From: Arthrobacter globiformis
Lineage (GTDB): Bacteria > Actinomycetota > Actinomycetes > Actinomycetales > Micrococcaceae
Direction of reading: 5' to 3'
Assembly: GCF_030817195.1 (NCBI RefSeq)
Contig: NZ_JAUSYZ010000001.1
Coordinates: 3,596,001-3,660,000 of the forward strand
Length of the DNA: 64,000 nucleotides
A model generated the notes under the pieces. The model was not told where the DNA came from. It did no database searches and worked only from the letters and a program-made list of their open reading frames with translations. Position 1 is the first letter of the stretch. Every line of letters begins with the position of its first letter. Made by a program: the position numbers and the translations under genes. Shown here piece by piece: positions 37,591-47,404 of this stretch.

Positions 37591-37703
37591 CCTGCTGCTA
37601 CCCAGTTTTCGTTCTGAGATGGATCTAAAAAACTTTCAGACCTCGCCCACATCTGGTGCCCGACCTATCCTTTAATGTCAGTGGGCATTGGCAGACTGTG
37701 TTC

Positions 37704-39401
37704 ATGGAAGGCAGCCGGATTTCAGCACTGACAGGAGCGGCGCCGCGCGGCCGCGTTGTGCGGTCTGCTGCGGTTCCGGAGTTGGCGGTCCACGGGTTGG
37801 CCTACGACGATGACCCCAACTTCGTGCACGCCGACGACGTTTCTCCTGAGGATCCTTTCGCCGACGCCCTGATTGCTGACGATGACTTCCCGAAGGACCC
37901 GTTTCCCGAGGCACTGTTTGCTGATGTCCTGTTCAACGGCGGCCGTGCCTCCGGCGGTGGTACACCTTGGCTGAGTATTAGAGACCGGAGCGCGGCAGCA
38001 GCTGTCCTTTTGCGGGCCGACCTCACCGCCGACAGTGCCGGGCTGATCGACCAGGTACGCGGCTACGAGGACTTCAAGTGCTGGGCTGCCGGGCAACAGG
38101 CGCGGCTTGCGGTTGCCTTCGAGATCCGGCACCGCGAGGAACACGTCGATGATGCGGCGCAGGACGGCCCTGGGCAGGCCAGTCCTAACCCCCTAGCTGC
38201 GGAGGATCTGGGCAAGAAACGCCCCAAGGAACACAGCATGGGCGCCGCTGAGCAGATCGCGCTGGCCCGGGGCGAGTCCCCGCACCGCGGCGGCCGGCTG
38301 CTCGGCATGTCCAAGGCCCTGGTCAAGGAGATGCCCCACAGCCTGGCCGCCCTGGACACCGGCCAGCTCAATGAAGAGCGCGCCATGTACGTCGTGAAAG
38401 AAACAGCGTGCCTGACCGTAGCCGACAGGACCGCCGTCGACGAGGAACTCGCCGCCGACACAGGAACCTTCAACGGCGCCGGAACCCGGACAGTCATTTC
38501 CGCAACCCGGGCCGCCGCCACCCGCAGGGACCCCCGTTCCATCGTCCAGCGCGCCAGCCACGCCGCGTCGGAGCGGTCGGTGAGCCTGCGCCCCGCCCCG
38601 GACTGCATGACCTACCTGACCGCACTGCTGCCCGCCGACCAGGGCGTCGCCGTGTACGCTGCGCTGACCCGGCACGCCGAGACCCTTAAGTGCGACGGAG
38701 ATCCGCGTTCCCGGGACCAGATCAAGGCCGACACCCTCGTCGAACGCACCACCGGCACCCCCGGCGGCATCACCGGCATCGAGATCAACCTCGTCATGAC
38801 CGACCACACCCTCCTCCAAGGCGACAGCGAACCCGCACGCCTCACCGGCTACGGCATCGTCCCCGCCGCCTGGGCACGCAACCTCCTCAGCCAGGAAGAG
38901 GCCCAGGGACAAGGAGAGCATGGGCGCCTCCAGCCAGCCCATTCCGGCTCAGGCGCATCCAGCTCAAGCCCTTGCGGGTCAACCACCGGCCAGAAGGATC
39001 CGCTGAAGGAACTGAAGATCTGGCTCCGGCGACTGTACGCAGTCCCGGACACGGGTGACCTGGTCGCCATGGACTCGCGACGGCGGCTTTTCCCGGCACC
39101 GTTGCGCCGCTTCATCCAGATCCGGGACGAGACCTGCCGCACCCCCTACTGTGACGCCCCGATCCGCCACCACGACCACATCATCCCCTGGCACGACGGC
39201 GGTCCAACCAGCGTGGCCAACGGTGCGGGACTGTGCGAGGCCTGCAACCACACCAAAGAACTCCCCGGCTGGAAAGCCCAACCCAGACCAGGCCCAAGGC
39301 ACACCATAGAACTCACTACACCCACCGGCCACACCTACCGATCCACCGCGCCGCCACTGCCCGGATCCGGGTTGCGTGAAATACGCCATTCCGAACAGTG
39401 A
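37704..39401 (+). CDS. DUF222 and HNH-endonuclease domain protein (13E12 type)
   Basis: 565 residues from ATG 37704; the frame is open from 37656. After an acidic N-terminus, residues about 80-380 form the DUF222 domain. The C-terminus has the HNH nuclease motif: CRTPYCDAPIRHHDHIIPW, then GGPTSVANGAGLCEACNHTKE, with zinc-binding Cys pairs and catalytic His. These proteins are highly multiplied in actinobacteria. Role unproven; mobile or defensive nucleases are often suggested. A Ser/Gly insertion lies near residue 425-450. Confidence 0.85.
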   Translation: MEGSRISALTGAAPRGRVVRSAAVPELAVHGLAYDDDPNFVHADDVSPEDPFADALIADDDFPKDPFPEALFADVLFNGGRASGGGTPWLSIRDRSAAAAVLLRADLTADSAGLIDQVRGYEDFKCWAAGQQARLAVAFEIRHREEHVDDAAQDGPGQASPNPLAAEDLGKKRPKEHSMGAAEQIALARGESPHRGGRLLGMSKALVKEMPHSLAALDTGQLNEERAMYVVKETACLTVADRTAVDEELAADTGTFNGAGTRTVISATRAAATRRDPRSIVQRASHAASERSVSLRPAPDCMTYLTALLPADQGVAVYAALTRHAETLKCDGDPRSRDQIKADTLVERTTGTPGGITGIEINLVMTDHTLLQGDSEPARLTGYGIVPAAWARNLLSQEEAQGQGEHGRLQPAHSGSGASSSSPCGSTTGQKDPLKELKIWLRRLYAVPDTGDLVAMDSRRRLFPAPLRRFIQIRDETCRTPYCDAPIRHHDHIIPWHDGGPTSVANGAGLCEACNHTKELPGWKAQPRPGPRHTIELTTPTGHTYRSTAPPLPGSGLREIRHSEQ

Positions 39402-39515
39402 GGTGCGGGGCCGTAAAGCGGCTAGGGCGGGCACACCGCTGTCTGCGACTTCTTCGGTTCGCCTGGATCGTTAAGCCAGCGGCAGCGACCGATGAGGCCT
39501 TTGTAGTCTGGGCGC

Positions 39516-40067
39516 ATGACCAGCTACGCAGTGTTCCTCCGCGGCATCAATGTGGGCGGCATCAACATCAAGATGGCGGACCTTAAGGAAGCCCTGAAGG
39601 CGGGACCGTTCGCCGGAGTGAAGACGCTGCTGGCCAGCGGCAACGTGGTGCTGGCCAGCGATCTCGGCCCTGCCGCCGTCAAGAAGGAATTCGAGGCAAC
39701 CCTGCGGAAGTCGTTCGGCTACGACGCCTGGGTGGTGGTGCTGACAGCGGACCGCGTAGCCGAGCTCGTGGCCGCGTGCCGCTATCCCGCCGACGACAAG
39801 AGCACGCACACATATCTCACCCTGGCCTCGGACACGGCTGCGCTGGATGAGCTGTTCACCACGGGCAAAGCGCTGGACGGCGCGGAGCAGGAGCGGCTGG
39901 GTCCTGAGGCCATGGCCTGGCTGGCGCCCGCCGGCGGTACTCTCGAAAGCCCGTTCAGCAAACTGTCCGCCAAGCCGAAGTACAAGGCCTCCACCACCAC
40001 ACGAAACCTCCGCACCATGATCAAGGTCCGGGACGCCGCCGCAGCCCTGGAGGCTGCAGCCGGCTGA
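39516..40067 (+). CDS. DUF1697-family protein
   Basis: 183 residues. MTSYAVFLRGINVGG is the hallmark start of DUF1697, followed by FAGVKTLLASGNVVLAS and the C-terminal TTRNLRTMIKV. Normal length for the family. Function unknown. It stands alone, 115 bases after the HNH gene and convergent with the GTPase gene pair. Confidence 0.93.
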   Translation: MTSYAVFLRGINVGGINIKMADLKEALKAGPFAGVKTLLASGNVVLASDLGPAAVKKEFEATLRKSFGYDAWVVVLTADRVAELVAACRYPADDKSTHTYLTLASDTAALDELFTTGKALDGAEQERLGPEAMAWLAPAGGTLESPFSKLSAKPKYKASTTTRNLRTMIKVRDAAAALEAAAG

Positions 40068-40120
40068 CGGGCCGGAGGACCACCCTGTGACGAGGACCGG
40101 CAGCTGCGGTGCACCAAGAA

Positions 40121-41734
40121 CTATCCTGCGGCGGCCCGCAGCGCCGCGTTGAACGACTCCAGGCGACGGACCTCCGCCTCCACCGGTTCCACCACAAGCC
40201 GGCCCGCCACCTCTGCCACGGCAGCGTTGAGCCGTTTCCTGGCCCTCGCACCGCGGCGGCGCGCCACGCCGGCAGAGATGAATTTGGCCGTCACGGCGAG
40301 CAGGATCCCAAGCGCAGCTCCGCCGGCAATCAGCAGGGTGGGCACCGGCCAGCCTTCCACCCGGGGCACCTCCGGAACGGGCAGCTGCAGGTAACCGAGC
40401 CCGGCCAGCACACCAAGCCACCCCAGCCCTGCCACGGCGGCGAGCAGCGCCAGCCATTGCACAACGTTGAACGCACCCCACCACCAGGACTTCCGGCCCG
40501 CAGCGAGGTCCGTCCTGGCAATGGTCTGGTCAAGGGCATCAGGCAGCCGGTCCCTCCCCGTCCGGGCCGCGGCGCGGATTGATGCCTGCCAGGGCCCGGG
40601 GGCACCGTCACTGGCGGCGTCTGCAAACTGGCGGACCGCAGCATCGCTCCGCGCACGCTCCGGGGCTCCCGCCGGCGGCAGCGACGTCCGGTTCACCTCG
40701 GCGCTGGCATTGCGTCGCAGGTTGAGCCGGCGGAGCGGATCTGGCCTGAAGCGGACCAGCCACCGCGTCACCGGCCAGCCGGTGCGCCGGGTGGACTCGA
40801 TCCGGTAGGACGCGGACACCGCATCGGCCACCAGGGGCACGTTGGCCGCCGTCGCCAGTTCATTGGCAAGCCGCCCTATGGTCCCGCCCTTCACGCCGGC
40901 GGCTTCCCCGCGGCCCGACACTTCCTCCAGCTGCGCCGCCGCCTTGGTCACGTCCGCGGACAGCCGCAGCGACTGCGCCTCCCGCTGCGAAACCACGCGG
41001 CGGATGGCAGCCCGGACACCGTCCACTCCCGCTCCCGTCAGCGCGGACGCCGCCAGAAGCTGCACCTTGCCCAGTCCGTCGCGGGCCAGGATCCCCCGTA
41101 GCGACTCCAGCACGGGCTCCACATCCCCTGCCGGCAGCCTGTCCACCTGGTTGAGCACCACCAGCGTGACGGCCCCGTGTAACGCCAGCGGAGCCAGGAA
41201 GCCGTTATGGACGGCGTCGTCGGCATACTTTTGAGGGTCCAGTACCCAGACCAGGACGTCCACCATCCCCACCAGCCGCTGCACGATCTCCCGGTTCGCG
41301 GTGCGGGTTGAATCGAAGTCGGGCAGATCCAGCAGGATCAGCCCGGTATCCTCGTCGGCAAACCCGTCCACGGGATCTGCGAGGTGGCGGGCGCGGACAT
41401 CCAGCCAGTCCAACAGCGGCTCGCTGCCGTCGGCTCCCCACACACTCGCCAAAGGTTCGGATGTCGTGGGCCGGCGTGCCGCCGCCGTCGCGATTTCGGC
41501 GCCGTTCACGGCATTGAACAGGGTGGATTTTCCGCTTCCGGTCGCCCCGAAGAAGCCCACCACCGTGTGGTCGGCCGAGAGCGCCCGCCGCGACCGGGCA
41601 CGTTCCAGGACCCCGAGCACGTCCTCGAGGGCGGCGTCGGGAAGCACCCCCTCGGCCAGCTCCCGGGCCCTGCCCAAAGCTTCGAGGCGGCCTTGCAGCC
41701 GCATCTCTTCCTTCGCCCTGCCCCGGCGGTTCAC
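40121..41734 (-). CDS. Dynamin-like membrane GTPase, second of a pair
   Basis: 537 residues from GTG 41734, which overlaps the TGA of the upstream GTPase (GTGA 41731-41734). G1 GATGSGKST near residue 57, G3 LLDLPDFDS near 135 and G4 NQVD near 196 are intact. A helical stalk follows and two C-terminal membrane spans (about 420-440 and 465-485). This matches bacterial dynamin-like proteins, which often occur as adjacent pairs acting in membrane remodelling or septation. An upstream in-frame extension to 41857 overlaps the partner and is rejected. Confidence 0.8.
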   Translation of the reverse strand: MNRRGRAKEEMRLQGRLEALGRARELAEGVLPDAALEDVLGVLERARSRRALSADHTVVGFFGATGSGKSTLFNAVNGAEIATAAARRPTTSEPLASVWGADGSEPLLDWLDVRARHLADPVDGFADEDTGLILLDLPDFDSTRTANREIVQRLVGMVDVLVWVLDPQKYADDAVHNGFLAPLALHGAVTLVVLNQVDRLPAGDVEPVLESLRGILARDGLGKVQLLAASALTGAGVDGVRAAIRRVVSQREAQSLRLSADVTKAAAQLEEVSGRGEAAGVKGGTIGRLANELATAANVPLVADAVSASYRIESTRRTGWPVTRWLVRFRPDPLRRLNLRRNASAEVNRTSLPPAGAPERARSDAAVRQFADAASDGAPGPWQASIRAAARTGRDRLPDALDQTIARTDLAAGRKSWWWGAFNVVQWLALLAAVAGLGWLGVLAGLGYLQLPVPEVPRVEGWPVPTLLIAGGAALGILLAVTAKFISAGVARRRGARARKRLNAAVAEVAGRLVVEPVEAEVRRLESFNAALRAAAG

Positions 41735-43515
41735 GTGGCGTCCGCCAGCCGCGCGAGTGCCTGCGCATGTTTGGCGAGCCCGGCCGCGGCCTGCCCGGCT
41801 TCCGGTTCCAGCCGGTCCAGGAAGCGCTCCTGCTCGGCCGCCAGCAGGCTTCGGCACCTGCCGGCCAAATCGTCATGGGCGGTACGGGCGAGCCGGCGTA
41901 CGGCGTCCTCGCCAAAGACTGCTTCGAGCAGTTTCTGGCCCACGACGGCGGTCCCTCCGGCCACGCCGATCTCAAGGCCGGTCAACCCCGCAGTCATGGA
42001 GAAAACCACAATCATCAGTGCGGCGCCGAGGCCGTTGATGCCGAAGGAGAGCCACCGTGCCTGGGTTCGCTTGTCCTGCCCTTCGGTCCTGATCAGTTCC
42101 ATGAGGCCAGCCTGCCAGTCGCGTATCTCCGCCGCCACGCGGTCCCCAAAGCCGGGGCTCGCTCCCGAGAGGTCGTCCGTGCCCAGGAGCTGCCGGCCTG
42201 CCGGATCCGAGCGCCAGCGCTGGTCTGCGTCCTCTGCCGCCTTGGCAGCCTCATCCAGGATGACGGCCTGGAGCCCGGTTTCAATGGCGGTTTCCACTTT
42301 CACTGCGGGCGCAGGCTCGCCCCGGAAGAATGCCCCCAGCCGGTCGCGGAACCGCCCCACGTTCTGCTCCAGGCTCCGGAAGAACTCACCCGTTCCCACA
42401 AAGTCCTGCCAGCGGGCCAGGACCTCGCCACGCAGGAGGGCACCGTCCTTGGTGGCATCGATTATCCGGGTACCCGCGTCCTGGTAGGCGGCCCGTACGT
42501 CATCGCCCAACAGGGTGGCCGCGCGGCCCTGCTCCTTGGCAGCGTCGACTATGCGTCCCATGCGTTGGCCAAGTTCCCGCACGGCGCCGTGCAGTGTCCG
42601 CCTTACGATGTCGGCGCGGGCGGCAGCGTCGTCGGCAAGGCCGCGGAGCCAGGCTTTTAGGGGTTCCACGGTTTCCGCAGGCAGCATCCCGGAGCTGCCC
42701 AGGGCAACTTCCGGGATGACGAACAGGTGGGCGGCACCGAGGCCTTCCCTTGCCAGCATGCTGCGCAGATCCTCGCTCACTTCGGCTTCCGCCGCCGGGG
42801 GCACGCGGTCGAGGACCACCGCCACCATGATGTCCCTCGACGCCGCGTTCAGCAGAAGCTTCCAGGGAACGGCGTCAGCGTAGCGGTTGGCGGTTGTCAC
42901 AAAGATCCAAAGGTCCGCTGCCGCCAGCAGCTGCCCGGCGAGCCTGCGGTTCTCGTCGGAGATGGAGTCCACGTCCGGAGCGTCAAGCAGTGCGATGCCC
43001 TCGGGCACGGCCGGATCGCCCACGAGGACCAGTGACGAGACGGGCGCGGTGTCCGTTGACGTTCCGGGTGGACCGCCGGGCGCAGGCGTGACCCCGGCCG
43101 GGACGACGGTTCCGCGGATCCGGCTCAGGCCGGGCAGAACCCGCTGGTCATCGAACCAGTCAGCTTCCGAGGGGTGGTGCAGGAGGATGGGCTGGCGCGT
43201 GGTGGGCCGGATGGCTCCGGCGCGTGTAACTGCATGGCCGACGAGCGCATTGACGAGCGTCGATTTGCCAGCACCCGTCGAGCCGCCGACGACGGCCAGC
43301 AGCGGAGCGTCAAGGCTGCGGTAACGGGGCAGGATGTAGTCATCGAGCTGGGCCACGGAGTTCCGGATCTCCAGCCGCGCCTGGTCAGCCGTCGGCAGGG
43401 CCAGTGGCAACGAGACGGTTGCCAAATCGCGGCGGACCTCCTCCAGGAGCCGCACGCCGGCAGACGGCGGTTCGACTTCCTGGCCACTGTATGGCGGGGT
43501 CCGGTTGGAGGTCAC
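41731..43515 (-). CDS. Dynamin-like membrane GTPase, first of a pair
   Basis: 594 residues. G1 GGSTGAGKSTLVNAL near residue 77, a Thr-rich switch (IRPTTRQP) and G3 LLDAPDVDS near 195 are present. G4 reads VVLDRVPP, lacking the usual NKxD, so nucleotide specificity may be relaxed. Helical stalk, then two membrane spans near residues 490-530. It is co-translated with the downstream partner, so a hetero-oligomer is likely. Confidence 0.8.
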   Translation of the reverse strand: MTSNRTPPYSGQEVEPPSAGVRLLEEVRRDLATVSLPLALPTADQARLEIRNSVAQLDDYILPRYRSLDAPLLAVVGGSTGAGKSTLVNALVGHAVTRAGAIRPTTRQPILLHHPSEADWFDDQRVLPGLSRIRGTVVPAGVTPAPGGPPGTSTDTAPVSSLVLVGDPAVPEGIALLDAPDVDSISDENRRLAGQLLAAADLWIFVTTANRYADAVPWKLLLNAASRDIMVAVVLDRVPPAAEAEVSEDLRSMLAREGLGAAHLFVIPEVALGSSGMLPAETVEPLKAWLRGLADDAAARADIVRRTLHGAVRELGQRMGRIVDAAKEQGRAATLLGDDVRAAYQDAGTRIIDATKDGALLRGEVLARWQDFVGTGEFFRSLEQNVGRFRDRLGAFFRGEPAPAVKVETAIETGLQAVILDEAAKAAEDADQRWRSDPAGRQLLGTDDLSGASPGFGDRVAAEIRDWQAGLMELIRTEGQDKRTQARWLSFGINGLGAALMIVVFSMTAGLTGLEIGVAGGTAVVGQKLLEAVFGEDAVRRLARTAHDDLAGRCRSLLAAEQERFLDRLEPEAGQAAAGLAKHAQALARLADAT

Positions 43516-43605
43516 AGCTTCATCATGCCAGTTCTGGCCCGCGGAGGTGCCGCAACTGCGGTGCCGCTCAGGCTCAGCACTCTGAACGAGCAGAGCCCGC
43601 CCAAC

Positions 43606-45348
43606 CTACCCCTGCTTCGAATAAGGAGCGTCATTTTTCGCGCCCAGTGCGTTCGTAACGCCTACGGTGTAGTGGCTCCCCGGCATCAGCGTCGTCCTCC
43701 CTGCGTTTGCCGTGACCGACTGCAGGAGCGGGTTCATGCCCTTCTTTTTGCCAGAACCTGGGTCATATCCGGTGGCGGCTACAACCTTGGACTGAACCTT
43801 CCCTGCGCCGTTCGTCCACCTCAGCTGAATCTTCGCTCCTCTAAGGTTGAAGCCGGTAACCCTGACCGCACCGGTCTTAGCGTCAAAGAACGTGTCTGTC
43901 ATCACCGGGGTGTATTCGCCGGCAGCCAGCTGCTGTTCCAAAGGGCGTCCAGTCCCAGCGCACGTGTAGTAGGAATCCCACATGAAGGAGATGACCTTCT
44001 GTGGCGGGTTACCGATCTGCTGCAGTTGGCGGTCGATGCGCGTCCGGGTCGTCTGTCCCCTGACGTTGGCGTCACATTTGTTCTTGCCTGTTGCGGGCGC
44101 CATTCCTTCCAGGTTGGCCCACAGGACCGCGCCGGTGCCGGCCACCCCTCGGGCCGCGGCAGCAAAGTAATCCCGGTTCGGTGCCAGGTACTTGCTCCCC
44201 CAGGTTCCCGCCCCTACCGCTGCCGCTGCGTAGGAATCAACAGGAGCCCGCGACTCGTTGCCGAAGTAGGCTCCCCCTTTCCCCGTGCCCATTCCGTCTT
44301 GAACTGCGATAGACAGGGCGACCCCACTGGCGGTCAGTGCAATAGCTCGCATTGCCGCCCGAGCTTCCGCGGGCGTTGTGTGGCCGGCGGCCGCCGTTCT
44401 GGCGTCCAGGTAGGGACTGACGACGGCGGCGCGGCCGGGCATGGCTTTCCGGATCGCCTGATTTTGGATCCGGTACAAGGTCAGCACGTCGTTGAAGGTC
44501 GGGCTGGTGCTGAGCGGCATCTCCGTCGAGAGGTAAAAACCGGCCAGTGCCGAGACATTGTTGGTCTTCGACTGGTGCTGCAGAAATCTATCCGTGAACT
44601 GGCTGAAGGTGACCCGGTAGGAAAGGTCCGGGAGGTAGGACGCGTCCTTGCGGTTGGCCGGGCTGGGCATGCCGGCGTAGAACTTCATCCCGCGCGCCGT
44701 TGCCTCGCGGGCCAAGGAACCCGAGGCACTCGCCGAGCCTTTGCTGCCGCCGCTGACAACAACCACGTCGTAGCGGCCGGTAAGCGAGGTGCATCCGGTA
44801 CCCTCGACCGGCAGAACCAAAACCGTAAAGTACTTCCTGTTGCTGGTGATGACCCGGTCCCGGGGGCACTTCTTGGCATCGATGCCCCAATGGCTGGAGT
44901 CCGAGTACGCAAAGACCCGGTTCAGCCGAACACCGGCGGTGGCGGCCTGCACGCAATTGACCGAGCCTATTTTGCAGTCCGCCGGAACGCCCTTCAACGG
45001 CACAGGCACCAGCCGGGAGCCGAAGGTGATGACGGTGTCGCCGCCCACCGCATGAATAGCCGACAGCTTTCGCGAGTTTTCGTCATCCTCAACGCTGGCG
45101 CGAACGAAGAATCCACTTACGGGAAAGACAGGCGGCTCTTGGGGAGGAGCTGTAGCGGATGGAGTCGGATTGGGCTCCGCGATGTGGCTGGAGGGACCCG
45201 GTGAAGACTCTGTCGGACTCGGACTCGGACCATCTAAGCCAGGCACGCATGCGGACACCACAACAGCCATGGTCGCTGCCAGCGCCGCAAGCAGCCCGCG
45301 GACCCTGCCTTTTGTGGAACCCGGATGATTCCCTGCTGCTTGGAGCAT
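43606..45348 (-). CDS. Secreted lipoprotein with DUF4434-like TIM-barrel domain
   Basis: 580 residues from ATG 45348 (GAGG six bases upstream; the ATG at 45354 is too close to it). Lipobox VSAC near residue 35, a Ser/Pro linker, then a barrel-like domain: GFFVRASV, GGDTVITFG, GFYLSTEMPLS, VVSPYLDAR, and SIAVQDGMGTGKGG. This order resembles DUF4434 glycoside-hydrolase-like proteins; the Glu of STEMP is a candidate acid. A beta-rich C-terminal domain follows. Fold assignment is from motifs and moderate only. Confidence 0.6.
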   Translation of the reverse strand: MLQAAGNHPGSTKGRVRGLLAALAATMAVVVSACVPGLDGPSPSPTESSPGPSSHIAEPNPTPSATAPPQEPPVFPVSGFFVRASVEDDENSRKLSAIHAVGGDTVITFGSRLVPVPLKGVPADCKIGSVNCVQAATAGVRLNRVFAYSDSSHWGIDAKKCPRDRVITSNRKYFTVLVLPVEGTGCTSLTGRYDVVVVSGGSKGSASASGSLAREATARGMKFYAGMPSPANRKDASYLPDLSYRVTFSQFTDRFLQHQSKTNNVSALAGFYLSTEMPLSTSPTFNDVLTLYRIQNQAIRKAMPGRAAVVSPYLDARTAAAGHTTPAEARAAMRAIALTASGVALSIAVQDGMGTGKGGAYFGNESRAPVDSYAAAAVGAGTWGSKYLAPNRDYFAAAARGVAGTGAVLWANLEGMAPATGKNKCDANVRGQTTRTRIDRQLQQIGNPPQKVISFMWDSYYTCAGTGRPLEQQLAAGEYTPVMTDTFFDAKTGAVRVTGFNLRGAKIQLRWTNGAGKVQSKVVAATGYDPGSGKKKGMNPLLQSVTANAGRTTLMPGSHYTVGVTNALGAKNDAPYSKQG

Positions 45349-45423
45349 GCACATCCTCGGCTCCCGTTACTGGCATGATTGAGACAGAGTGGTCCCTCGT
45401 TGGCATGGACGCAAGGCCAGCAT

Positions 45424-45462
45424 TAAAAAGAACCGGCCCCGGACTGATGCCCGGAGCCGGTT
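45424..45462 (-). terminator. Rho-independent terminator after tRNA-Glu
   Basis: On the minus strand AACCGGCTCCGG and CCGGGGCCGGTT (45431-45462) form a strong stem, followed by CTTTTTAATG. It lies just downstream of the tRNA-Glu 3' end. Confidence 0.85.
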
Positions 45463-45467
45463 ACTCG

Positions 45468-45540
45468 TGACCCCAGCGGGATTCGAACCCGCGTTACCGC
45501 CGTGAGAGGGCGGCGTACTAGGCCGCTATACGATGGGGCC
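45468..45540 (-). tRNA. tRNA-Glu(CTC)
   Basis: 73 nt on the minus strand, 5' GGCCCCATCG to 3' GGGGTCA. The acceptor stem pairs GGCCCCA with TGGGGTC (one G-T); anticodon stem CCGCC/GGCGG with loop CTCTCAC gives anticodon CTC; the T-arm has GGTTCGAATCC. CCA is not encoded. Confidence 0.95.
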
Positions 45541-45670
45541 ATGTACTTTCCGATCAGCATTCCTGCCGATCAAGCCAAGATAGTGTTTCACAAACTTGGC
45601 GTTGTTCCAAATCGATGAATTTCGATTCGCAACACCTGAAACTCCACGGGAACCCGCGGAAATCAAGCGC

Positions 45671-45741
45671 TGGGATACCAGGACTCGAACCTAGAATGAC
45701 GGTACCAGAAACCGTAGTGTTGCCAATTACACCATATCCCA
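45671..45741 (-). tRNA. tRNA-Gln(CTG)
   Basis: 71 nt on the minus strand, 5' TGGGATATGGTG to 3' TATCCCA. Acceptor stem TGGGATA/TATCCCA, anticodon stem ACGGT/ACCGT with loop TTCTGGT giving CTG, T-arm GGTTCGAGTCC. CCA is not encoded. It is about 130 bases upstream of tRNA-Glu, and is the last core feature before the genomic island. Confidence 0.95.
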
Positions 45742-46152
45742 TTGACACTTTCGGGCCGGTCGAAAAGGCCTTAACCTTTCCTCCGTGCCCCTCAGCACGA
45801 GTAATTACTCTACCCGAGAGTTTTCGTTGGCACAAATCGAGCCAGCAGCACTAGCGACAGAGCCCAGCTGGCACGCCACAGCGGCCCAACACGCGAGAGG
45901 TCACTTCTTGGGCTAGCCTCCGACGAGCGGCAACTAATCATTCCATCCGGCGCCCGGAACCCCACCGCCCCTGCACCGTCCTCGCTCCGGATTGCAGGAG
46001 ATCCTAGGCCAAGTTGGCCCTCCACCCACAGAAGCGATTTTCACCTCGGGCGAACCGAGCGGCGGTGGCCAACCGCCCACTCCTGCGACCCGCACACCGT
46101 CACTCGGCTCAAGCAGCAGCGAGTGCCAGGAACCGCCCACGCGTCGTCTCAA
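45742..46152. other. Intergenic region at the island edge
   Basis: No supported gene. It must include the tRNA promoter near 45742-45800. From about 45850 the sequence has no coding character that I can recognise and may hold further remains of the recombinase gene. Confidence 0.5.
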
Positions 46153-46458
46153 GGATCCTCGAATGTCCCGCGCGGAAGACCGGGTACCCGGCACACGGCC
46201 AGCGAGGCATGGCGGAATGTCCGTACGACGGTCACGGAAGCGGGGGCCCTGGTGGCATGAGCTTTGCCACTACCACGCCTCAAGCTCATCGCCCGGGGCA
46301 TGTCACCGTTGGCCGTGGCGCAGCGCTTGGGGCACAAGGATGCCACCGCAACCCTTTGAAGGCGCGCATATTGGCCGGACAACGACGCCCGGGAAGCCGC
46401 CATCACGAATGGTTTGGTGCGGTTCGATGCCCTTGATTTGCCCCGTCACCTAGCGTGA
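46153..46458 (+). pseudogene. Tyrosine recombinase (phage integrase) C-terminal remnant
   Basis: Translating with frame changes gives RGRPGTRHTASEAWRNVR, then HELCHYHAS, LIARGMSPLAVAQRLGHKD and WPDNDAREAAI, ending at TGA 46456-46458. HELxHxxAS and LGHKD are the catalytic H-xx-R and H boxes of tyrosine recombinases; the Arg is replaced by His/Cys (HELCHYH). Two compensating shifts near 46255-46282 and an in-frame TGA just after ATATL near 46360 show that it is dead. It supports integration of an element next to tRNA-Gln. Confidence 0.75.
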
Positions 46459-46656
46459 AAGCGATGCTGGTGAAGCATATTGCAAAACCCGGCGTATCGG
46501 TCAACCCATCCACTCATTATGGCCGTTCGCCCCGTAATTCCCGGCCAGAACGGCGTATTCGCGGGGTTTTCGGCGGTCCCGTTCAGGCCTATTTGATCAC
46601 ACTTAATCGTCTTATGGTGGAGGCAGGTTCAAGGGGTCGTTGCAACACCTGAGTGT

Positions 46657-47389
46657 TTGGTGGGTGTTGTGGGACGTTTTGGTCGGCCTGAGGTGTTGCG
46701 TGAGGTTGGGCGGGTGTTCTGGGAGGCGAGGTCTTCGGGGTTGTCCGATGAGATGGCCGCGGAGGTTGCCGGACTTTCCGTTACGGCGGCACGCGGGATC
46801 GTCCGTCAGCATGGTGGGGTGGATCCTTCGATTACGCCCCCGTGCGGGCGGTACCTGTCCTTGATGAGCATGAGCTGATCGCGGTGTGGCGGGCGGAAGG
46901 GTGCAGCGTGCGGGAGATCGGCCGTCGTCTGGGCCGGAGCGCGTCCACGATTAGCCGGGAGCTGGGCCGGAACGTCCGCAACGGGGGCCAACGCCCCTAT
47001 CTTGCGTCCGCGGCCCAGAACCGGGCCCAGAAGCTGGCACGGCGGCCCAAGGCCCGGAAACTGGCATCCAACGAGGCCCTGGCGCTCTACGTTGCCGGGA
47101 TGCTGACGGCCCGTGAGCGGCTGTCCCCGGAACAGATCAGTGTCCGGCTGCGGATCGATTTCCCCGATGATGAGAGCATGCGCATCAGCCCGGAGACGAT
47201 CTATCAGTGCATTTACATTCAAGGGCGCGGAGGGCTGAGAGCCGAGCTCTCTGCGGCCCTGCGGACTGGCCGTGCGGTGCGCCAACCAAACCGGCGGGCC
47301 GGGATGCGGAACGCCCTGGTCCCAAAGGAGCTGATGATCAGTGAACGCCCGGCGGAGGCCGATGACCGGGCCGTTCCAGGACATTGGGA
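46657..47389 (+). pseudogene. IS30 transposase, N-terminal part
   Basis: TTG 46657 or GTG 46660 start. The N-terminal helix-turn-helix part reads in one frame to about 46860 (GGVDPSITPPCGRYLS), then one base shifts it to LDEHELIAVWRAEGCSVREI, the HTH_38 domain with RRLGRSASTISREL. It continues to SPETIYQCIYIQGRG and PGHWE, where the IS110 element interrupts it at about 47389. So this copy was frameshifted and then split. Confidence 0.85.
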
Positions 47390-47404
47390 ATCTCAATGTT
47401 TCTG

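Noticed and set aside
43174..45204. 676-codon plus-strand frame
   Set aside because: Antisense to the secreted DUF4434-like gene and the first GTPase; no domain seen.
45671..45741. att site at the 3' end of tRNA-Gln
   Set aside because: The island lies on the tRNA's 5' side and I found no direct repeat of the tRNA end near 62 kb, so no att site can be claimed.
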